Origin: Sinomicrobium pectinilyticum
Lineage (GTDB): Bacteria; Bacteroidota; Bacteroidia; Flavobacteriales; Flavobacteriaceae
NCBI RefSeq assembly: GCF_003725735.1
Contig: NZ_RJTM01000029.1
Span: 1 to 64,000, forward strand
Direction of reading: 5' to 3'
DNA length: 64,000 nt
Each line of letters opens with the position of its first letter. Position 1 is the first letter of the stretch. The notes below the pieces were generated by a model. That model saw only the letters and a program-made list of their open reading frames with translations, was not told the origin of the DNA and searched no databases. The position numbers were made by a program, and so were the translations under genes. Below, piece by piece: positions 38,289 through 48,895 of this stretch.

Positions 38289-40652
38289 TTATTCTGTTTT
38301 TAATGATTTCACAGGATTGGCCATTGCCGCTTTTACCGCCTGGAAGCTCACCGTACACAAGGCAATGCCGATAGCTGCCATTCCTGCTATAGCAAATACC
38401 CACCAGGAAATTTCAATCCGGTAGGCATATCCCGTTAGCCAGTGTTGTATAATCCACCAGGCGATGGGTATGGCAATGCCAATGGCTATAAAAACCAACT
38501 TTAAAAAGTCTGTGGATAATAACTGAACGATCCGCTTTACATTAGCCCCCAATACTTTCCTGATACCGATCTCCTTTTGCCGCTGTTCTGCGGTGTATGC
38601 TGCCAGGCCAAAAAGCCCGAGACAGGAGATTAAAATGGCCAGGAAGGCAAATACACGCGATAATTTTCCGATAAGCATTTCACTTGTAAACCTGGCATTG
38701 AAATCGTCATCCACAAAACTGTATTCAAAAGGATAGGCAGGGTTGTGTTTTTTCATTATGGCCTGTAAACTGCTGAGGGTTTCTTGGATATTAGCGTTGA
38801 CAGACATTCGGATATACATATAAAAGGCATAATCCGGTTCGTTGAGAAAAAATATGACCGGGTCGCTGTTGCCGTACATATCTCCATAAACAAAATCCCG
38901 GACCACGCCCAATACCTCGAAATCTTTTTCAAATAACCGTATGTCTTTCCCTACTGCAGTTTCGGCCCCCATGAGTTTAGCCAGCGACTGTGTGATAAGG
39001 ATACGGGTGCTGTCTCCTGGGTGGTTTAGGCGAAAGTCTCTTCCTTCAATGATTTCCATTCCGGCGGTGGAAATAAATTCGGGACTGATATACCTGTAAG
39101 AGATCAGTATGTCGCTGCCACTTTCGTCCATACCTTTCCAGGTAGCCCCGGAACCGTTATTGCCTATAGAAAGGGTCTCATAACTGTTCAGGGCCACATT
39201 TTCCACCATTCCTGTATTGAGCATATCCTGTTTAATGCTGTTAAACTTCTTTTCCATATCACCGCGGACCTTCATAGTGATCAAATGGTCCTTGTTATAT
39301 CCCAATTTCCGATTTTTTACATGCTGGACCTGTTGGTATACTATAATGGTACTGATGATAAGAACAATGGAGACCGTGAATTGGGCGACCACCAATCCCT
39401 TGCGGATAAAAACGGCGCTTCCCTTTGCAGATCTTATTTCTTTGAGGACTGCCGCCGGTTTAAAAGAAGACAGGTACAGGGCAGGATAACAACCGGAAAA
39501 AATACCACAGAACAAGGTGATGAGTAGCAACACGAGGAGATGTAAAGGTTTGCCGAGGTCCATGACGAGCTGTTTTTCAACCATCAGGTTGAATTGAGGC
39601 AATGCCAGTTGCATTAACAATACACTGATAACAACGGCAAGAAAGGCCATGACCATGGCTTCTGTAATAAATTGTATGACCAGTTTCTTCTTTTCGGCTC
39701 CTAATACCTTTCGGACACCCACTTCATTGGCCCTTTTTTCGCTTCGGGCAGTGGCCAGGTTCATGAAGTTAATACAGGCAATGAGTAATATGATCCATGC
39801 GATACCTGTAAAGAGGCGAACGTAAATGATACGCCCACCAGTTTGCTTGCCATTTTCAAACCGGCCTCGCAAACGCCAGTCTTTCATGGCAAATAAAAAT
39901 GCGGATGTCTGGTTGTCATAACCTATTTTTTCCTGTATGAATCCATTGAGTTTTTTATTAATAACCTCCACATCGGCATCTTCGGATAATTCCACATAGG
40001 TATCCATAGAATTACTCCCCCATTGATGCATCCAGTCTTTATATTTGGCAAAGGGTTCGTAAGCAGCGATCCATTCATAATTTAATGTGACGTTTTGAGG
40101 TTGGTCCTTTATCACTCCTGTTATAACATATTCGCGCGTATTGTCGAGTTTTAATGTTTTTCCGATCACATTGGTGTCATTACCAAAAAACTGCTTTACC
40201 ATTTTCCGGCTGATCAGAATACTGTTGATATCTTTAAATGCTGAGGCGGCATTACCCTGTAAAAATTGTAAACTGAAAATATCTGTAAAATCGGGATCAG
40301 CATATATCCCTTTTTCATAAATCGAATTATCTCCGAGACTGAACAAATGTTCTCTCGGAACTACCCTGGAAACGCGTTTTATCCCCGGGATTTCTTCTTT
40401 AAGAGCAGGAGCGAGAGGCCCGGGTGTGGAATTGAAGGTACGCCATACCCCGTCATATTTTTGGTTGGTGGGGATATAATATATCCGGTCCTTATTGGGA
40501 TATATGGAATCAAAATTAACCTCGTCTTCCACCCAGAGAAATATAAGCCCGGCACAGGCAATACCGATGGCCAGCCCAAAGATATTGAGGAAGCTGTAAG
40601 TTTTGTTGCCCCATAAATTTCGCCATGCTATTTTAAAATAATTTTTGATCAT
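38289..40652 (-). CDS. FtsX/MacB-type ABC permease, array member 5
   Basis: A 787-residue permease starting MIKNYFKIAWRNLWGNKTYSF, nearly the same N-terminus as member 4. The first coupling helix is KRANEVGVRKVLGAEK and the second RQKEIGIRKVLGAN. Its stop lies 11 nt before the start of member 4, suggesting co-translation. Upstream is a 237-bp gap that does not resemble the other long gaps, so an extra promoter could sit there, though no clear -7 element is visible. Confidence 0.9.
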   Translation of the reverse strand: MIKNYFKIAWRNLWGNKTYSFLNIFGLAIGIACAGLIFLWVEDEVNFDSIYPNKDRIYYIPTNQKYDGVWRTFNSTPGPLAPALKEEIPGIKRVSRVVPREHLFSLGDNSIYEKGIYADPDFTDIFSLQFLQGNAASAFKDINSILISRKMVKQFFGNDTNVIGKTLKLDNTREYVITGVIKDQPQNVTLNYEWIAAYEPFAKYKDWMHQWGSNSMDTYVELSEDADVEVINKKLNGFIQEKIGYDNQTSAFLFAMKDWRLRGRFENGKQTGGRIIYVRLFTGIAWIILLIACINFMNLATARSEKRANEVGVRKVLGAEKKKLVIQFITEAMVMAFLAVVISVLLMQLALPQFNLMVEKQLVMDLGKPLHLLVLLLITLFCGIFSGCYPALYLSSFKPAAVLKEIRSAKGSAVFIRKGLVVAQFTVSIVLIISTIIVYQQVQHVKNRKLGYNKDHLITMKVRGDMEKKFNSIKQDMLNTGMVENVALNSYETLSIGNNGSGATWKGMDESGSDILISYRYISPEFISTAGMEIIEGRDFRLNHPGDSTRILITQSLAKLMGAETAVGKDIRLFEKDFEVLGVVRDFVYGDMYGNSDPVIFFLNEPDYAFYMYIRMSVNANIQETLSSLQAIMKKHNPAYPFEYSFVDDDFNARFTSEMLIGKLSRVFAFLAILISCLGLFGLAAYTAEQRQKEIGIRKVLGANVKRIVQLLSTDFLKLVFIAIGIAIPIAWWIIQHWLTGYAYRIEISWWVFAIAGMAAIGIALCTVSFQAVKAAMANPVKSLKTE

Positions 40653-40889
40653 GGTTTAGTTGTTAGTTTTTTAGTTTGGGAGTTGTGGAGTTTGTTCTCC
40701 CAGGATTTCCCAACTTTATAATCTATTAGCTGTACAGCGGTAAAACCGTACACGGAACTTAATGTCTTTTTTCAATAACTCCTCAACTCCAAAATTCATC
40801 TCTTCTTAATTGTCAGGCTAACCGGTTGTTGTGCTAAGTAACCGGCTAACCCAACAGGTTTTTAAACCTAATTAACTAAACTAAATTCT

Positions 40890-43235
40890 TCATTCGCTCC
40901 GTAAACTTTTTACCGGGTTGGCGGTTGCGGCTTTTATGGACTGCCCGCTCACCGTTATCCATGCTATGAGTATTGCGACAGATCCGGCAAGGATAAACAT
41001 CCACCATTGCAATTCAATACTATAGGCAAAGCTGTTCAGCCATCGATGCATTGTATACCATGCAACCGGTGAGGCGATTACAATAGAAATAAGTACTAGC
41101 CTGGTAAAGTTTCCGGACAATAAGGTGACGATATTGGTTACGGAAGCACCGAGAACTTTCCGGATACCGATCTCTTTGGTGCGCTGTTCGGCAGTAAAGG
41201 CCGCCAGGGCCAATAGTCCCATAACGGAGATCACCATGGCCAGGATACCGAAATACTTGATTAATGTACTGATCATGGTGTCCGTTCTGTATAGTTTTTC
41301 GTATTCCGTATCTAAAAAGTGATATTCAAAAGGGTAATTGGGATTGAATTTCCGGGTCAGTTTTTCAAGGTCCTGAATGGCTTGTGCAGTTTTTCCGGCA
41401 CGGGTCTTTACCAGCATGTGGGAAGAGTTCAAGGGATCCAGACATAGGATCAGGGGAGTTATAGGCATATGTAATGACTGTATGTGAAAATCTTTCATCA
41501 TACCTATCACCGGAGCTTCTCCGTTCCAGAAACTGATCTGTTGGCCTACCGGGTCTTCCATTCCCATCAATTCTGCCGTTGATTCATTGATAAGGTAGGC
41601 CAGGCTATCGGTCCGGAAATCTTTGGAAAAATCCCTTCCTGCGGCGAGCTCAATATTCATGGTTTTTATGAAATCATATCCCACATGCATTACCGATACA
41701 TTGGTTTGCAGATCCGGATCCTTTCCGGGCCAGGAAAGATCACCGGAAGAGGACCCGATATCAATAGGAAGCATAGCCGAAGTCGTAGCGTTTTCTACGG
41801 CCGCAGATCGTAAGACTTCCTGCTTAAAGGGTTCCATCTTGTTGTACAATTCTCCTTCCAGTGGTATGGAAAGGACCCGTTCCCTGTCCAGCCCGAGGTT
41901 CTCGGAACGCATGTACTGCATCTGTCCGTTAATAACGATCATGCTGATGATCAGGAAAATCGACAGGGTAAACTGGAACACGACCAATGACTTTCTGAGA
42001 AAAGCAGCATTGAAAAATCCCGGTTTCAGTTTGTTCTTTAAATTGTGAATGGGGGATATGGCAGAGAGGTACAGGGCCGGATAACTACCGGACAGGAATC
42101 CTGTAATGAGTAATAATGCAATAATACTTGTCAGGGTTGTAGGGTCGGTAATGTCCATTTCTATCGGTCTGCGGACAAACCGGCTAAATGCCGGAAGGGT
42201 AAGCTTTACGAGACCAAGGGCCAGGAGCAACCCCAGCAGGCTGGTCAATATCGATTCGCTTATGAATTGTTTAAAGAGGGAGTTTCTGGCTGCTCCAACC
42301 ACCTTTCGTATTCCTACCTCTTTGGCCCGAAGGGAAGAACGGGCGGTGGCCATATTCATAAAGTTGATGCATGCGATGGCCAGGATAAAGAGGGCTACGA
42401 TCATAAATATACGTATGTATTCGATCCCTCCGCCGCTGGGTTTGCCGTTTTTGTAATCGGAATATAATCGCACGTTTTTGAGCGGTTGCAGGATGGGGAA
42501 AACATCCATATCGGCATATTTCGGATAGATCCCTTTCATATTGGTTTCGGCGTTCTCCGGGGCCGCTTCCGGATGCAGGCGTACATAGGTACGAAGCATC
42601 GTATTCCCCCATAGTTGCATCCATTCCTGTTCCGTTTCCTTAAAGTTTACAACCCAGTCCAGCTGTACGGTAGAGTTGGAGGGAATATTTTCGATAACCG
42701 CCCCCACGATATAGTCCTTGTCATTGTTGAGCCGTATTGTTTTTCCCAGGGGGGAAATGTCCCGGAAATATTTTTCGGCCACATTCCGGGTTATGACAAT
42801 GTGGTTCGGAGAGGCAAGGGCATCTTTCGGGTTACCCGCTATTGCCGGAAGCCGGAATACGTCAAAGAAATCATCTGAAGCATAAAGTCCGTTTTCCTTG
42901 CCGGCCTTTTCACCGAAGTTAATCAGAAGGTCCCTGTTATACGCAAGCTTGGTAGCAAAAGCGACTTCCGGAACATCTTTTTTCAATGCTTCTGCAAGAG
43001 GAGAAGGGGTAAGGGCACTGGTCACAACCTTTCCGTTAAAGTCAGAATTACATCTAACATAATAAATATCTTCATAATCGGGATAAAAACGGTCATAACT
43101 CATCTCGTCCTTTACCCAAAACCATATCAGGAGACTGCAGAACATCCCCAGGGCAAGCCCTGATATATTAATTATAGAATAGAACTTATTCTTTTTAAGG
43201 TTCCGCCACGCTATTTTAAAATAGTTTCTGATCAT
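40890..43235 (-). CDS. FtsX/MacB-type ABC permease, array member 6
   Basis: A 781-residue permease; the ATG at 43235 opens the conserved MIRNYFKIAWRNLKKNKFYS. The frame runs 43 codons further upstream, but that part overlaps the end of member 7 in another frame and is not used. Coupling helices read LRAKEVGIRKVVGAAR and RTKEIGIRKVLGAS. The tail VSGQSIKAATANPVKSLRSE groups it with members 7 and 8. Its start follows the stop of member 7 by 11 nt. Confidence 0.9.
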   Translation of the reverse strand: MIRNYFKIAWRNLKKNKFYSIINISGLALGMFCSLLIWFWVKDEMSYDRFYPDYEDIYYVRCNSDFNGKVVTSALTPSPLAEALKKDVPEVAFATKLAYNRDLLINFGEKAGKENGLYASDDFFDVFRLPAIAGNPKDALASPNHIVITRNVAEKYFRDISPLGKTIRLNNDKDYIVGAVIENIPSNSTVQLDWVVNFKETEQEWMQLWGNTMLRTYVRLHPEAAPENAETNMKGIYPKYADMDVFPILQPLKNVRLYSDYKNGKPSGGGIEYIRIFMIVALFILAIACINFMNMATARSSLRAKEVGIRKVVGAARNSLFKQFISESILTSLLGLLLALGLVKLTLPAFSRFVRRPIEMDITDPTTLTSIIALLLITGFLSGSYPALYLSAISPIHNLKNKLKPGFFNAAFLRKSLVVFQFTLSIFLIISMIVINGQMQYMRSENLGLDRERVLSIPLEGELYNKMEPFKQEVLRSAAVENATTSAMLPIDIGSSSGDLSWPGKDPDLQTNVSVMHVGYDFIKTMNIELAAGRDFSKDFRTDSLAYLINESTAELMGMEDPVGQQISFWNGEAPVIGMMKDFHIQSLHMPITPLILCLDPLNSSHMLVKTRAGKTAQAIQDLEKLTRKFNPNYPFEYHFLDTEYEKLYRTDTMISTLIKYFGILAMVISVMGLLALAAFTAEQRTKEIGIRKVLGASVTNIVTLLSGNFTRLVLISIVIASPVAWYTMHRWLNSFAYSIELQWWMFILAGSVAILIAWITVSGQSIKAATANPVKSLRSE

Positions 43236-43246
43236 AACGGTTCGGT

Positions 43247-45679
43247 TTATTCGGTTCGCAGGCTTTTTACAGGGTTGGCGGTTGCGGCTTTTAAGGATTG
43301 GCCACTTACCGTAAGCAAAGCGATGGTTATTGCAGCTATACCCGCCAGGGCAAACATCCACCATTGCAGTTCTATACGGTAGGCAAAATCTTCCAGCCAG
43401 CGTGTCATGGCATACCAGGCGAGGGGAGATGCTATAACAATGGCAATAACTACCAGCTTTATAAAGTCTTTGGAAAGGAGCATAACTACATTGGTCACAG
43501 ATGCTCCCAGCACTTTACGGATACCTATTTCCTTAGTGCGCTGTTCTGCAGTATAGCTGGCCAGTCCGAAAAGTCCGAGACATGCTATGAATATAGCCAG
43601 ACATGAAAAAATAGTAAACAGCTTTCTGAACCTGAAGTCTGCCTGGTATTGTCTGTTAAAATCTTCATCGAGGAATTTGTATAAGAACGGGCGATGTGGT
43701 ACAGTACGGGTCCATACATCCTTTATCTTGGCTATCGTAGCAGGCAGATCACTTGTGGTGACCTTTAGGATCAGATAACGGCATTCCGATGGCGCGAGCC
43801 TGAGTGTCAGGGGTTCTATGTTTTGATGTAAGGAAAGGTAATTAAAATCCTTTACTATGCCTATAACTTTTCCCTCTCTTCCCCATTGTTGAAATCTCTT
43901 GCCTATAATATCATCAGGATTATTATACCCGTAAAGTCTTGCAGCCGCCTCATTAATTACCAGGGATTGTATGGTATCTACGGGAAAATCGCGGGAATAA
44001 GCCCGCCCGGCAACCAGTTCCAGGTCAAAATGAGGAATAAAGTCCACATCTACTTCATAAATTGCAGGTACATTAAGAGCCATAGTTCCTTCCTGCGATT
44101 CGATAGTGGTTCCGGCATTCGGGAAATAACTCCCGGGAACACTTCTCGCTGCCGCTACAGAAGATATTTCTGGCAAATTATTAAATGTGGTTTTTAATGT
44201 TTCGATCTTATTATTAACCCTGCCATCGTAATTATAATCTATAACAAGCATTTGTTCTCGGTCAAAACCGAGGTCTTTATCTAATAAATACCCCATTTGT
44301 GTAAAAACAATACAAGTGCCGATAATCAGGATTATGGAAAGACTAAACTGAAAAATAACCAAGCCTTTTCTCAATTCTGCTCCTTTGGTGCGGGTATTGG
44401 ATATCCCTTTAAGGATCAGGGCGGGTTTAAAACCGGAAAGGACCATCGCAGGATAAATTCCGGAGATGAGTCCCAGTCCGAATATGATACAAAGATAAAC
44501 GAGGGCCGACTGCCAGTTGAACAGATCGACACCTCTGAAACTTTTTCCTGTCAGGTCGGTAACAAAAGGCAATGCTATGAAGACAAAAAGCAAGGCTAAA
44601 AAAGCGGCAAAAGTCACAATCAAGACAGATTCGCTCAGAAATTGAAAGATCAGGTTTTTTCGGGCAGCGCCAACAGTTTTCCGAATGCCTACCTCCCTGG
44701 CCCTTTCTAGGGACCGTGCCGTGGAAAGATTCATAAAATTGATACAGGCAATGGCCAGTATAAATAATCCGATTAAGGAAAAAATATAAATATTGGGCAG
44801 GCTTCCCGTATCGCCGGGTTGTCTTCCCGCTTCAGATTTCAGGTATACGTCAGACAAGGGTTCTAATGCAATAGTGTATTTGGAATCGGGGGAAACACCA
44901 CGTCTGCGGGTTATAAAATCCGGGATCTTTTTTTCAAACGCTTCGATGTTAAAATTTTCGGAAACCAGTAGGTAGGTGTAAAAATCTACATATCCCCACA
45001 TGTCAAATATATCTTCCCTGGATTTCCGGAAGGTATTCATGGATAAAAGTGCTGGAAAATTAAAATGCGAATTTTCCGGTATATCTTCTATAACACCGGT
45101 AACCCTATAACTTCCGGCATTGGCCCTGCCCGGGGCAGACGAGCCTTCGAGCGTTTTTCCAATGGGATTTTCTTCTCCGAAATACTTTTTTGCCGTACTT
45201 TCCGGCAATACTATACTATACGGGTCTTCAAGTGCGGTTTTAGGGTTGCCGGCAATGAATTTCCAGCTAAAAAGGTCAAAGACAGTAGCATCGGCAAAGA
45301 ATATACCCTCTTCCTGAAAATTCTTATCCCCATGCTTCAATAAAATATCGGCTCTGCCCGAAAACTGGACGACTTCTTCTATTTCGGGGAAATCAGCTCT
45401 CAAAGCCGGTCCCACAGGTGCATTACCCCAGACAGCAAATTCACCAGGAGCAGGAGGTGCTGTATTTTTGAGGTCTTCACCATAGGTTTCGGCATGGACA
45501 ACCCGGTATATCCGGTCTGTATTGGTGTGATATTTATCATAAGACAACTCATCCTGAACATACATGGCTATTAATAAGCAACACGCCATCCCTATGCCCA
45601 GTCCCAGTATATTAATTGAGGTATATATCTTTTTTTTCCAAAGATTCCGCCACGCTATTTTGAAGTAATTCCTTATCAT
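43247..45679 (-). CDS. FtsX/MacB-type ABC permease, array member 7
   Basis: An 810-residue permease starting at the ATG at 45679 (MIRNYFKIAWRNLWKKKIYTS). The frame extends 43 codons upstream into the end of member 8, as it does for member 6. Coupling helices read ERAREVGIRKTVGAAR and RTKEIGIRKVLGAS. The 11-nt spacers on both sides, and the bases around them, are almost identical, a trace of tandem duplication within the 6-8 subgroup. Confidence 0.9.
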   Translation of the reverse strand: MIRNYFKIAWRNLWKKKIYTSINILGLGIGMACCLLIAMYVQDELSYDKYHTNTDRIYRVVHAETYGEDLKNTAPPAPGEFAVWGNAPVGPALRADFPEIEEVVQFSGRADILLKHGDKNFQEEGIFFADATVFDLFSWKFIAGNPKTALEDPYSIVLPESTAKKYFGEENPIGKTLEGSSAPGRANAGSYRVTGVIEDIPENSHFNFPALLSMNTFRKSREDIFDMWGYVDFYTYLLVSENFNIEAFEKKIPDFITRRRGVSPDSKYTIALEPLSDVYLKSEAGRQPGDTGSLPNIYIFSLIGLFILAIACINFMNLSTARSLERAREVGIRKTVGAARKNLIFQFLSESVLIVTFAAFLALLFVFIALPFVTDLTGKSFRGVDLFNWQSALVYLCIIFGLGLISGIYPAMVLSGFKPALILKGISNTRTKGAELRKGLVIFQFSLSIILIIGTCIVFTQMGYLLDKDLGFDREQMLVIDYNYDGRVNNKIETLKTTFNNLPEISSVAAARSVPGSYFPNAGTTIESQEGTMALNVPAIYEVDVDFIPHFDLELVAGRAYSRDFPVDTIQSLVINEAAARLYGYNNPDDIIGKRFQQWGREGKVIGIVKDFNYLSLHQNIEPLTLRLAPSECRYLILKVTTSDLPATIAKIKDVWTRTVPHRPFLYKFLDEDFNRQYQADFRFRKLFTIFSCLAIFIACLGLFGLASYTAEQRTKEIGIRKVLGASVTNVVMLLSKDFIKLVVIAIVIASPLAWYAMTRWLEDFAYRIELQWWMFALAGIAAITIALLTVSGQSLKAATANPVKSLRTE

Positions 45680-45690
45680 AACAGTTCGGT

Positions 45691-48135
45691 TTATTCGGTT
45701 CGCAGGCTTTTTGCCGGGTTGGCAGTCGCGGCTTTTATAGATTGTCCGCTTACCGTTATCAGGGCAATAGCCACTGCTATCAGTCCTGCAAGAGCGAACA
45801 TCCACCATTTTATATATATTCTATATGCAAAACCTTCCAGCCATGAGTTCATGCTCCACCAAGCAATAGGTGAAGCGATGAGAATGGCTATCAACACGGG
45901 TTTTATAAAATCTTTTGATAAAAGGGTCACTATACCCCCGGTGGAGGCGCCCAATACTTTGCGGATGCCAATTTCCTTGATTCGTTGTTCTGCAGCATAG
46001 GTAGAAAGACCAAGTAGGCCAAGACAGGCAATAAGGATGGCTAACAGGGTCATTATTGTAAAAATGGTTTCTCTTATTCTGTCATGGCGATAGAACAATT
46101 GCCATTGTTCATCGAGAAAATGATATTCGAGTTGATGGCCCCGGTCGATCTCATAGAATATTTCCTGCATTTTTTTTAGTGCAGCAAGAACATCCGTATT
46201 CCCCTGGGCAAGCCTCACCGTAAAGTAATCTATATTGTGAACCGGATTGTTCTGGGCTCCGATTACCATTGGGGCCAACGGTTCACGAAGCGATTGAAAA
46301 TTGAAATCACGCACAATACCCACCACCCTGGCAAGGAATGGCTTATCCAGCGGGGAAAAATCACCTCCGAAATTTACGGATGGGATTTCGATAAATTGCC
46401 CGGAGGGTTCTACAATATTCAACGCCTCGGCGGCGCTTTCATTGATCAGTACCGACGTGGAATCTGTCGAATGGTCGGGGAGGAAATTTCTTCCCCGTAC
46501 GAGTTTTATGTCATAGGTTTGTAAAAACTGATCGTCCACTCCCAGGAAAAACATATTTTTTCCCTGTGGAGCCCCGGCATTGTTGTATACAGATACCCTG
46601 GGCAGGTTTTTCCACTCCCCCGGAACCCTCGAACTTACGGATACACTGGCAACCTGTGGGAGTTTTGAAAATTCGTTTCTAATGGTTTGCCAGCTGTTCC
46701 GGACATCTCCACTGTTAATATCGACTACGACCAACTGATCTTTCCGGAAACCTATGTCCTTGTTGTTGAGGTATTTCATTTGCAGGTAAATCACCATAGT
46801 AGCCACGATCATGAAGATAGATACCACAAATTGCAATACAACCAAACTGCGGCGCAGGGAAACTTTCCCTTTGTTCATCTGGTCTTTGTGTTTCATCAGC
46901 GAGAGCGGTTTCAAAGCTGCCTGGACCAATGCCGGATATAATCCGGATAACAGTCCTACCACGATGGTAATTAAGCCTATACCTAACAGGATACGATAAT
47001 CGGTTGCTATTCCGAGTGCCAGTTGCTTTTCTGTGAACGAATTAAACCAGGGTAATGTGATTTTGGTGATAATCAGGGCAAAAATAATGGCGATAACTGT
47101 TGTCAAAAATGCTTCGGTGAGAAATTGTCTCGTCAGGTTCTGTCTTGATGCACCTACTACTTTGCGAACAGCGATCTCTTTGGCCCTGTTGGCATATCGT
47201 GCGGTGGTCAGGTTCATATAATTGACACAGGCAATAAAAAGCACGAAAAATGCAACAATGGAAAAGACATATATTGTGGTTAGAGAGCCTTTTTTCCCCG
47301 AATCACCCTCAATATCTTTAGAATGGAAATGAATATCTGCCAGGGGTTGCAGCGCAAGTTCGGTTTTACCGGGAATACCGGTATCCCGATTTTCTGCTAT
47401 AAGTGCGGTGATGCCAGCCTCAACTTTTTTAGGGTTGCTCTGGTCTTTCAGTAAAAAATAAGTAGCAAAAGCATCCGAATCCCAGTCTGTGTTTATGAAA
47501 TTCTTAAATCCGTCGCCTGTCATACTCGATTCGGAAAAAAGCATATTAAATACGATACTCGAATTGCCCGGAAAGTTTTTTAGTACTCCGGTGATCTTAA
47601 CAGGAATATCATCTACATCGGTCTTTATGGTTTTTCCCAATACATCGGCAGTGCCGAAGAGCCTATGTGCCATTTCCTCCGTCATAACAACGGTATGGGG
47701 CTCGGTTAATGCATTAGCCGGGGTTCCCTGCAGGAATTCGAAATCGAAAGCATCGAAAAAATGTGGGTTGCCCAGGGTGATGTATTCGTGAAAAACCAGT
47801 GAATTGTCTAAAGTAGAAACATTGGTCCGCCCTAAAGTGATCATCCTGGCCATACCTTGTATTTCAGGAAAATCGATTTTTGCTTTTTCCGAAACCTGGT
47901 AACCTGTTCCGGCGATCTTTGTTAATTGGCCGTCCGAATTCGTTTTATGATTTACCGCTCTGTAAATATTGGATGTGTGTTGGTGAAAACGGTCAAAAGT
48001 CAGTTCGTCAAAAATATAAAGGGCTATGAGCAAAAAACACGACGTACCGATGGTGAGTCCAAGAATATTGATAAAAGAAAAGAATTTGTTTTCTTTAAGA
48101 TTCCGCCATGCTATTTTAAAGTAATTCCGGATCAT
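45691..48135 (-). CDS. FtsX/MacB-type ABC permease, array member 8 (promoter-proximal)
   Basis: An 814-residue permease starting MIRNYFKIAWRNLKENKFFSF. The first coupling helix differs slightly, NRAKEIAVRKVVGASR, while the second is RIKEIGIRKVLGAS. The C-terminus reads NPAKSLRTE. It follows the first ABC ATPase gene by 37 nt and would be the first permease translated. It belongs with members 6 and 7 by its tail sequence and by shared junctions. Confidence 0.9.
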   Translation of the reverse strand: MIRNYFKIAWRNLKENKFFSFINILGLTIGTSCFLLIALYIFDELTFDRFHQHTSNIYRAVNHKTNSDGQLTKIAGTGYQVSEKAKIDFPEIQGMARMITLGRTNVSTLDNSLVFHEYITLGNPHFFDAFDFEFLQGTPANALTEPHTVVMTEEMAHRLFGTADVLGKTIKTDVDDIPVKITGVLKNFPGNSSIVFNMLFSESSMTGDGFKNFINTDWDSDAFATYFLLKDQSNPKKVEAGITALIAENRDTGIPGKTELALQPLADIHFHSKDIEGDSGKKGSLTTIYVFSIVAFFVLFIACVNYMNLTTARYANRAKEIAVRKVVGASRQNLTRQFLTEAFLTTVIAIIFALIITKITLPWFNSFTEKQLALGIATDYRILLGIGLITIVVGLLSGLYPALVQAALKPLSLMKHKDQMNKGKVSLRRSLVVLQFVVSIFMIVATMVIYLQMKYLNNKDIGFRKDQLVVVDINSGDVRNSWQTIRNEFSKLPQVASVSVSSRVPGEWKNLPRVSVYNNAGAPQGKNMFFLGVDDQFLQTYDIKLVRGRNFLPDHSTDSTSVLINESAAEALNIVEPSGQFIEIPSVNFGGDFSPLDKPFLARVVGIVRDFNFQSLREPLAPMVIGAQNNPVHNIDYFTVRLAQGNTDVLAALKKMQEIFYEIDRGHQLEYHFLDEQWQLFYRHDRIRETIFTIMTLLAILIACLGLLGLSTYAAEQRIKEIGIRKVLGASTGGIVTLLSKDFIKPVLIAILIASPIAWWSMNSWLEGFAYRIYIKWWMFALAGLIAVAIALITVSGQSIKAATANPAKSLRTE

Positions 48136-48172
48136 AACTGTTTTTTGATTGATGGATGTGTTTTTATTCGTT

Positions 48173-48850
48173 TTACACCAGGATATTCTCCGTTACTTTT
48201 TGCCCGTCCAGCATCCGTATGATGCGATGGCTGAACTTGGCATCGTGTTCGCTGTGCGTTACCATAACAATGGTCGTTCCCTGCTGGTTGAGTTCCGTAA
48301 GGAGGTCCATGACCTCGTTACCGTTGCTGCTATCGAGGTTTCCCGTCGGCTCATCGGCAAGGATGAGTTTGGGATTGTTCACTACAGCACGGGCAACGGC
48401 AACCCTTTGCTGCTGTCCGCCGGAAAGCTGTTGCGGGAAGTGATTTTTCCGGTGCATGATCTGCATTTTTTCCAGGACTTCGTGTACCCTTTCCTTGCGG
48501 TCTGCGGCTTTTACTCCCGTATAAATGAGCGGCAGTTCCACATTTTCAAATACGGTAAGTTCATCGATGAGGTTAAAACTCTGAAATACAAAACCTATGT
48601 TGTGCTTGCGAAGGTTGGCCCGTTTTCGTTCGTTAAAACCTGAAACTTCGATACCATTGAAGATAAAGCTTCCCCCGTCCGGGTCATCGAGCAACCCCAG
48701 GATATTCAGCAGGGTCGACTTTCCGCAGCCGGAAGGCCCCATAACCGCCACAAATTCTCCTTCCTTTACATCAAAGGAAAGCTTGTTAAGCGCAACCGTT
48801 TGTACCTCTTCCGTGCGGTAAAACTTTTCTAAGTCGGTAATTTTTATCAT
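48173..48850 (-). CDS. ABC transporter ATP-binding protein (LolD/MacB type), first copy
   Basis: A 225-residue ATPase with fully canonical motifs: Walker A GPSGCGKST, Q-loop VFQSFNLIDELT, signature LSGGQQQRVAVARA, Walker B LILADEPTGNLDS and H-loop VTHSEHDAK. It resembles LolD and the ATPase half of MacB, which hydrolyse ATP to drive FtsX-type permeases in lipoprotein release or efflux. Lying between the adaptor gene and the eight permeases, it probably energises several or all of them. The gap to the adaptor gene is 134 bp and contains a large inverted repeat. Confidence 0.95.
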   Translation of the reverse strand: MIKITDLEKFYRTEEVQTVALNKLSFDVKEGEFVAVMGPSGCGKSTLLNILGLLDDPDGGSFIFNGIEVSGFNERKRANLRKHNIGFVFQSFNLIDELTVFENVELPLIYTGVKAADRKERVHEVLEKMQIMHRKNHFPQQLSGGQQQRVAVARAVVNNPKLILADEPTGNLDSSNGNEVMDLLTELNQQGTTIVMVTHSEHDAKFSHRIIRMLDGQKVTENILV

Positions 48851-48895
48851 GGATGTTTGTTTTTGTCTTTTTTAAGATTGTGTTTTACTGCTGTA

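Noticed and set aside
43236-43364. 43-codon N-terminal extension of permease 6 (and the same in permease 7 at 45680-45808)
   Set aside because: The extensions translate the neighbouring permease's end in another frame. They resemble each other only because the two junctions are duplicated; the conserved MIRNYFKIAWRNL start lies downstream.
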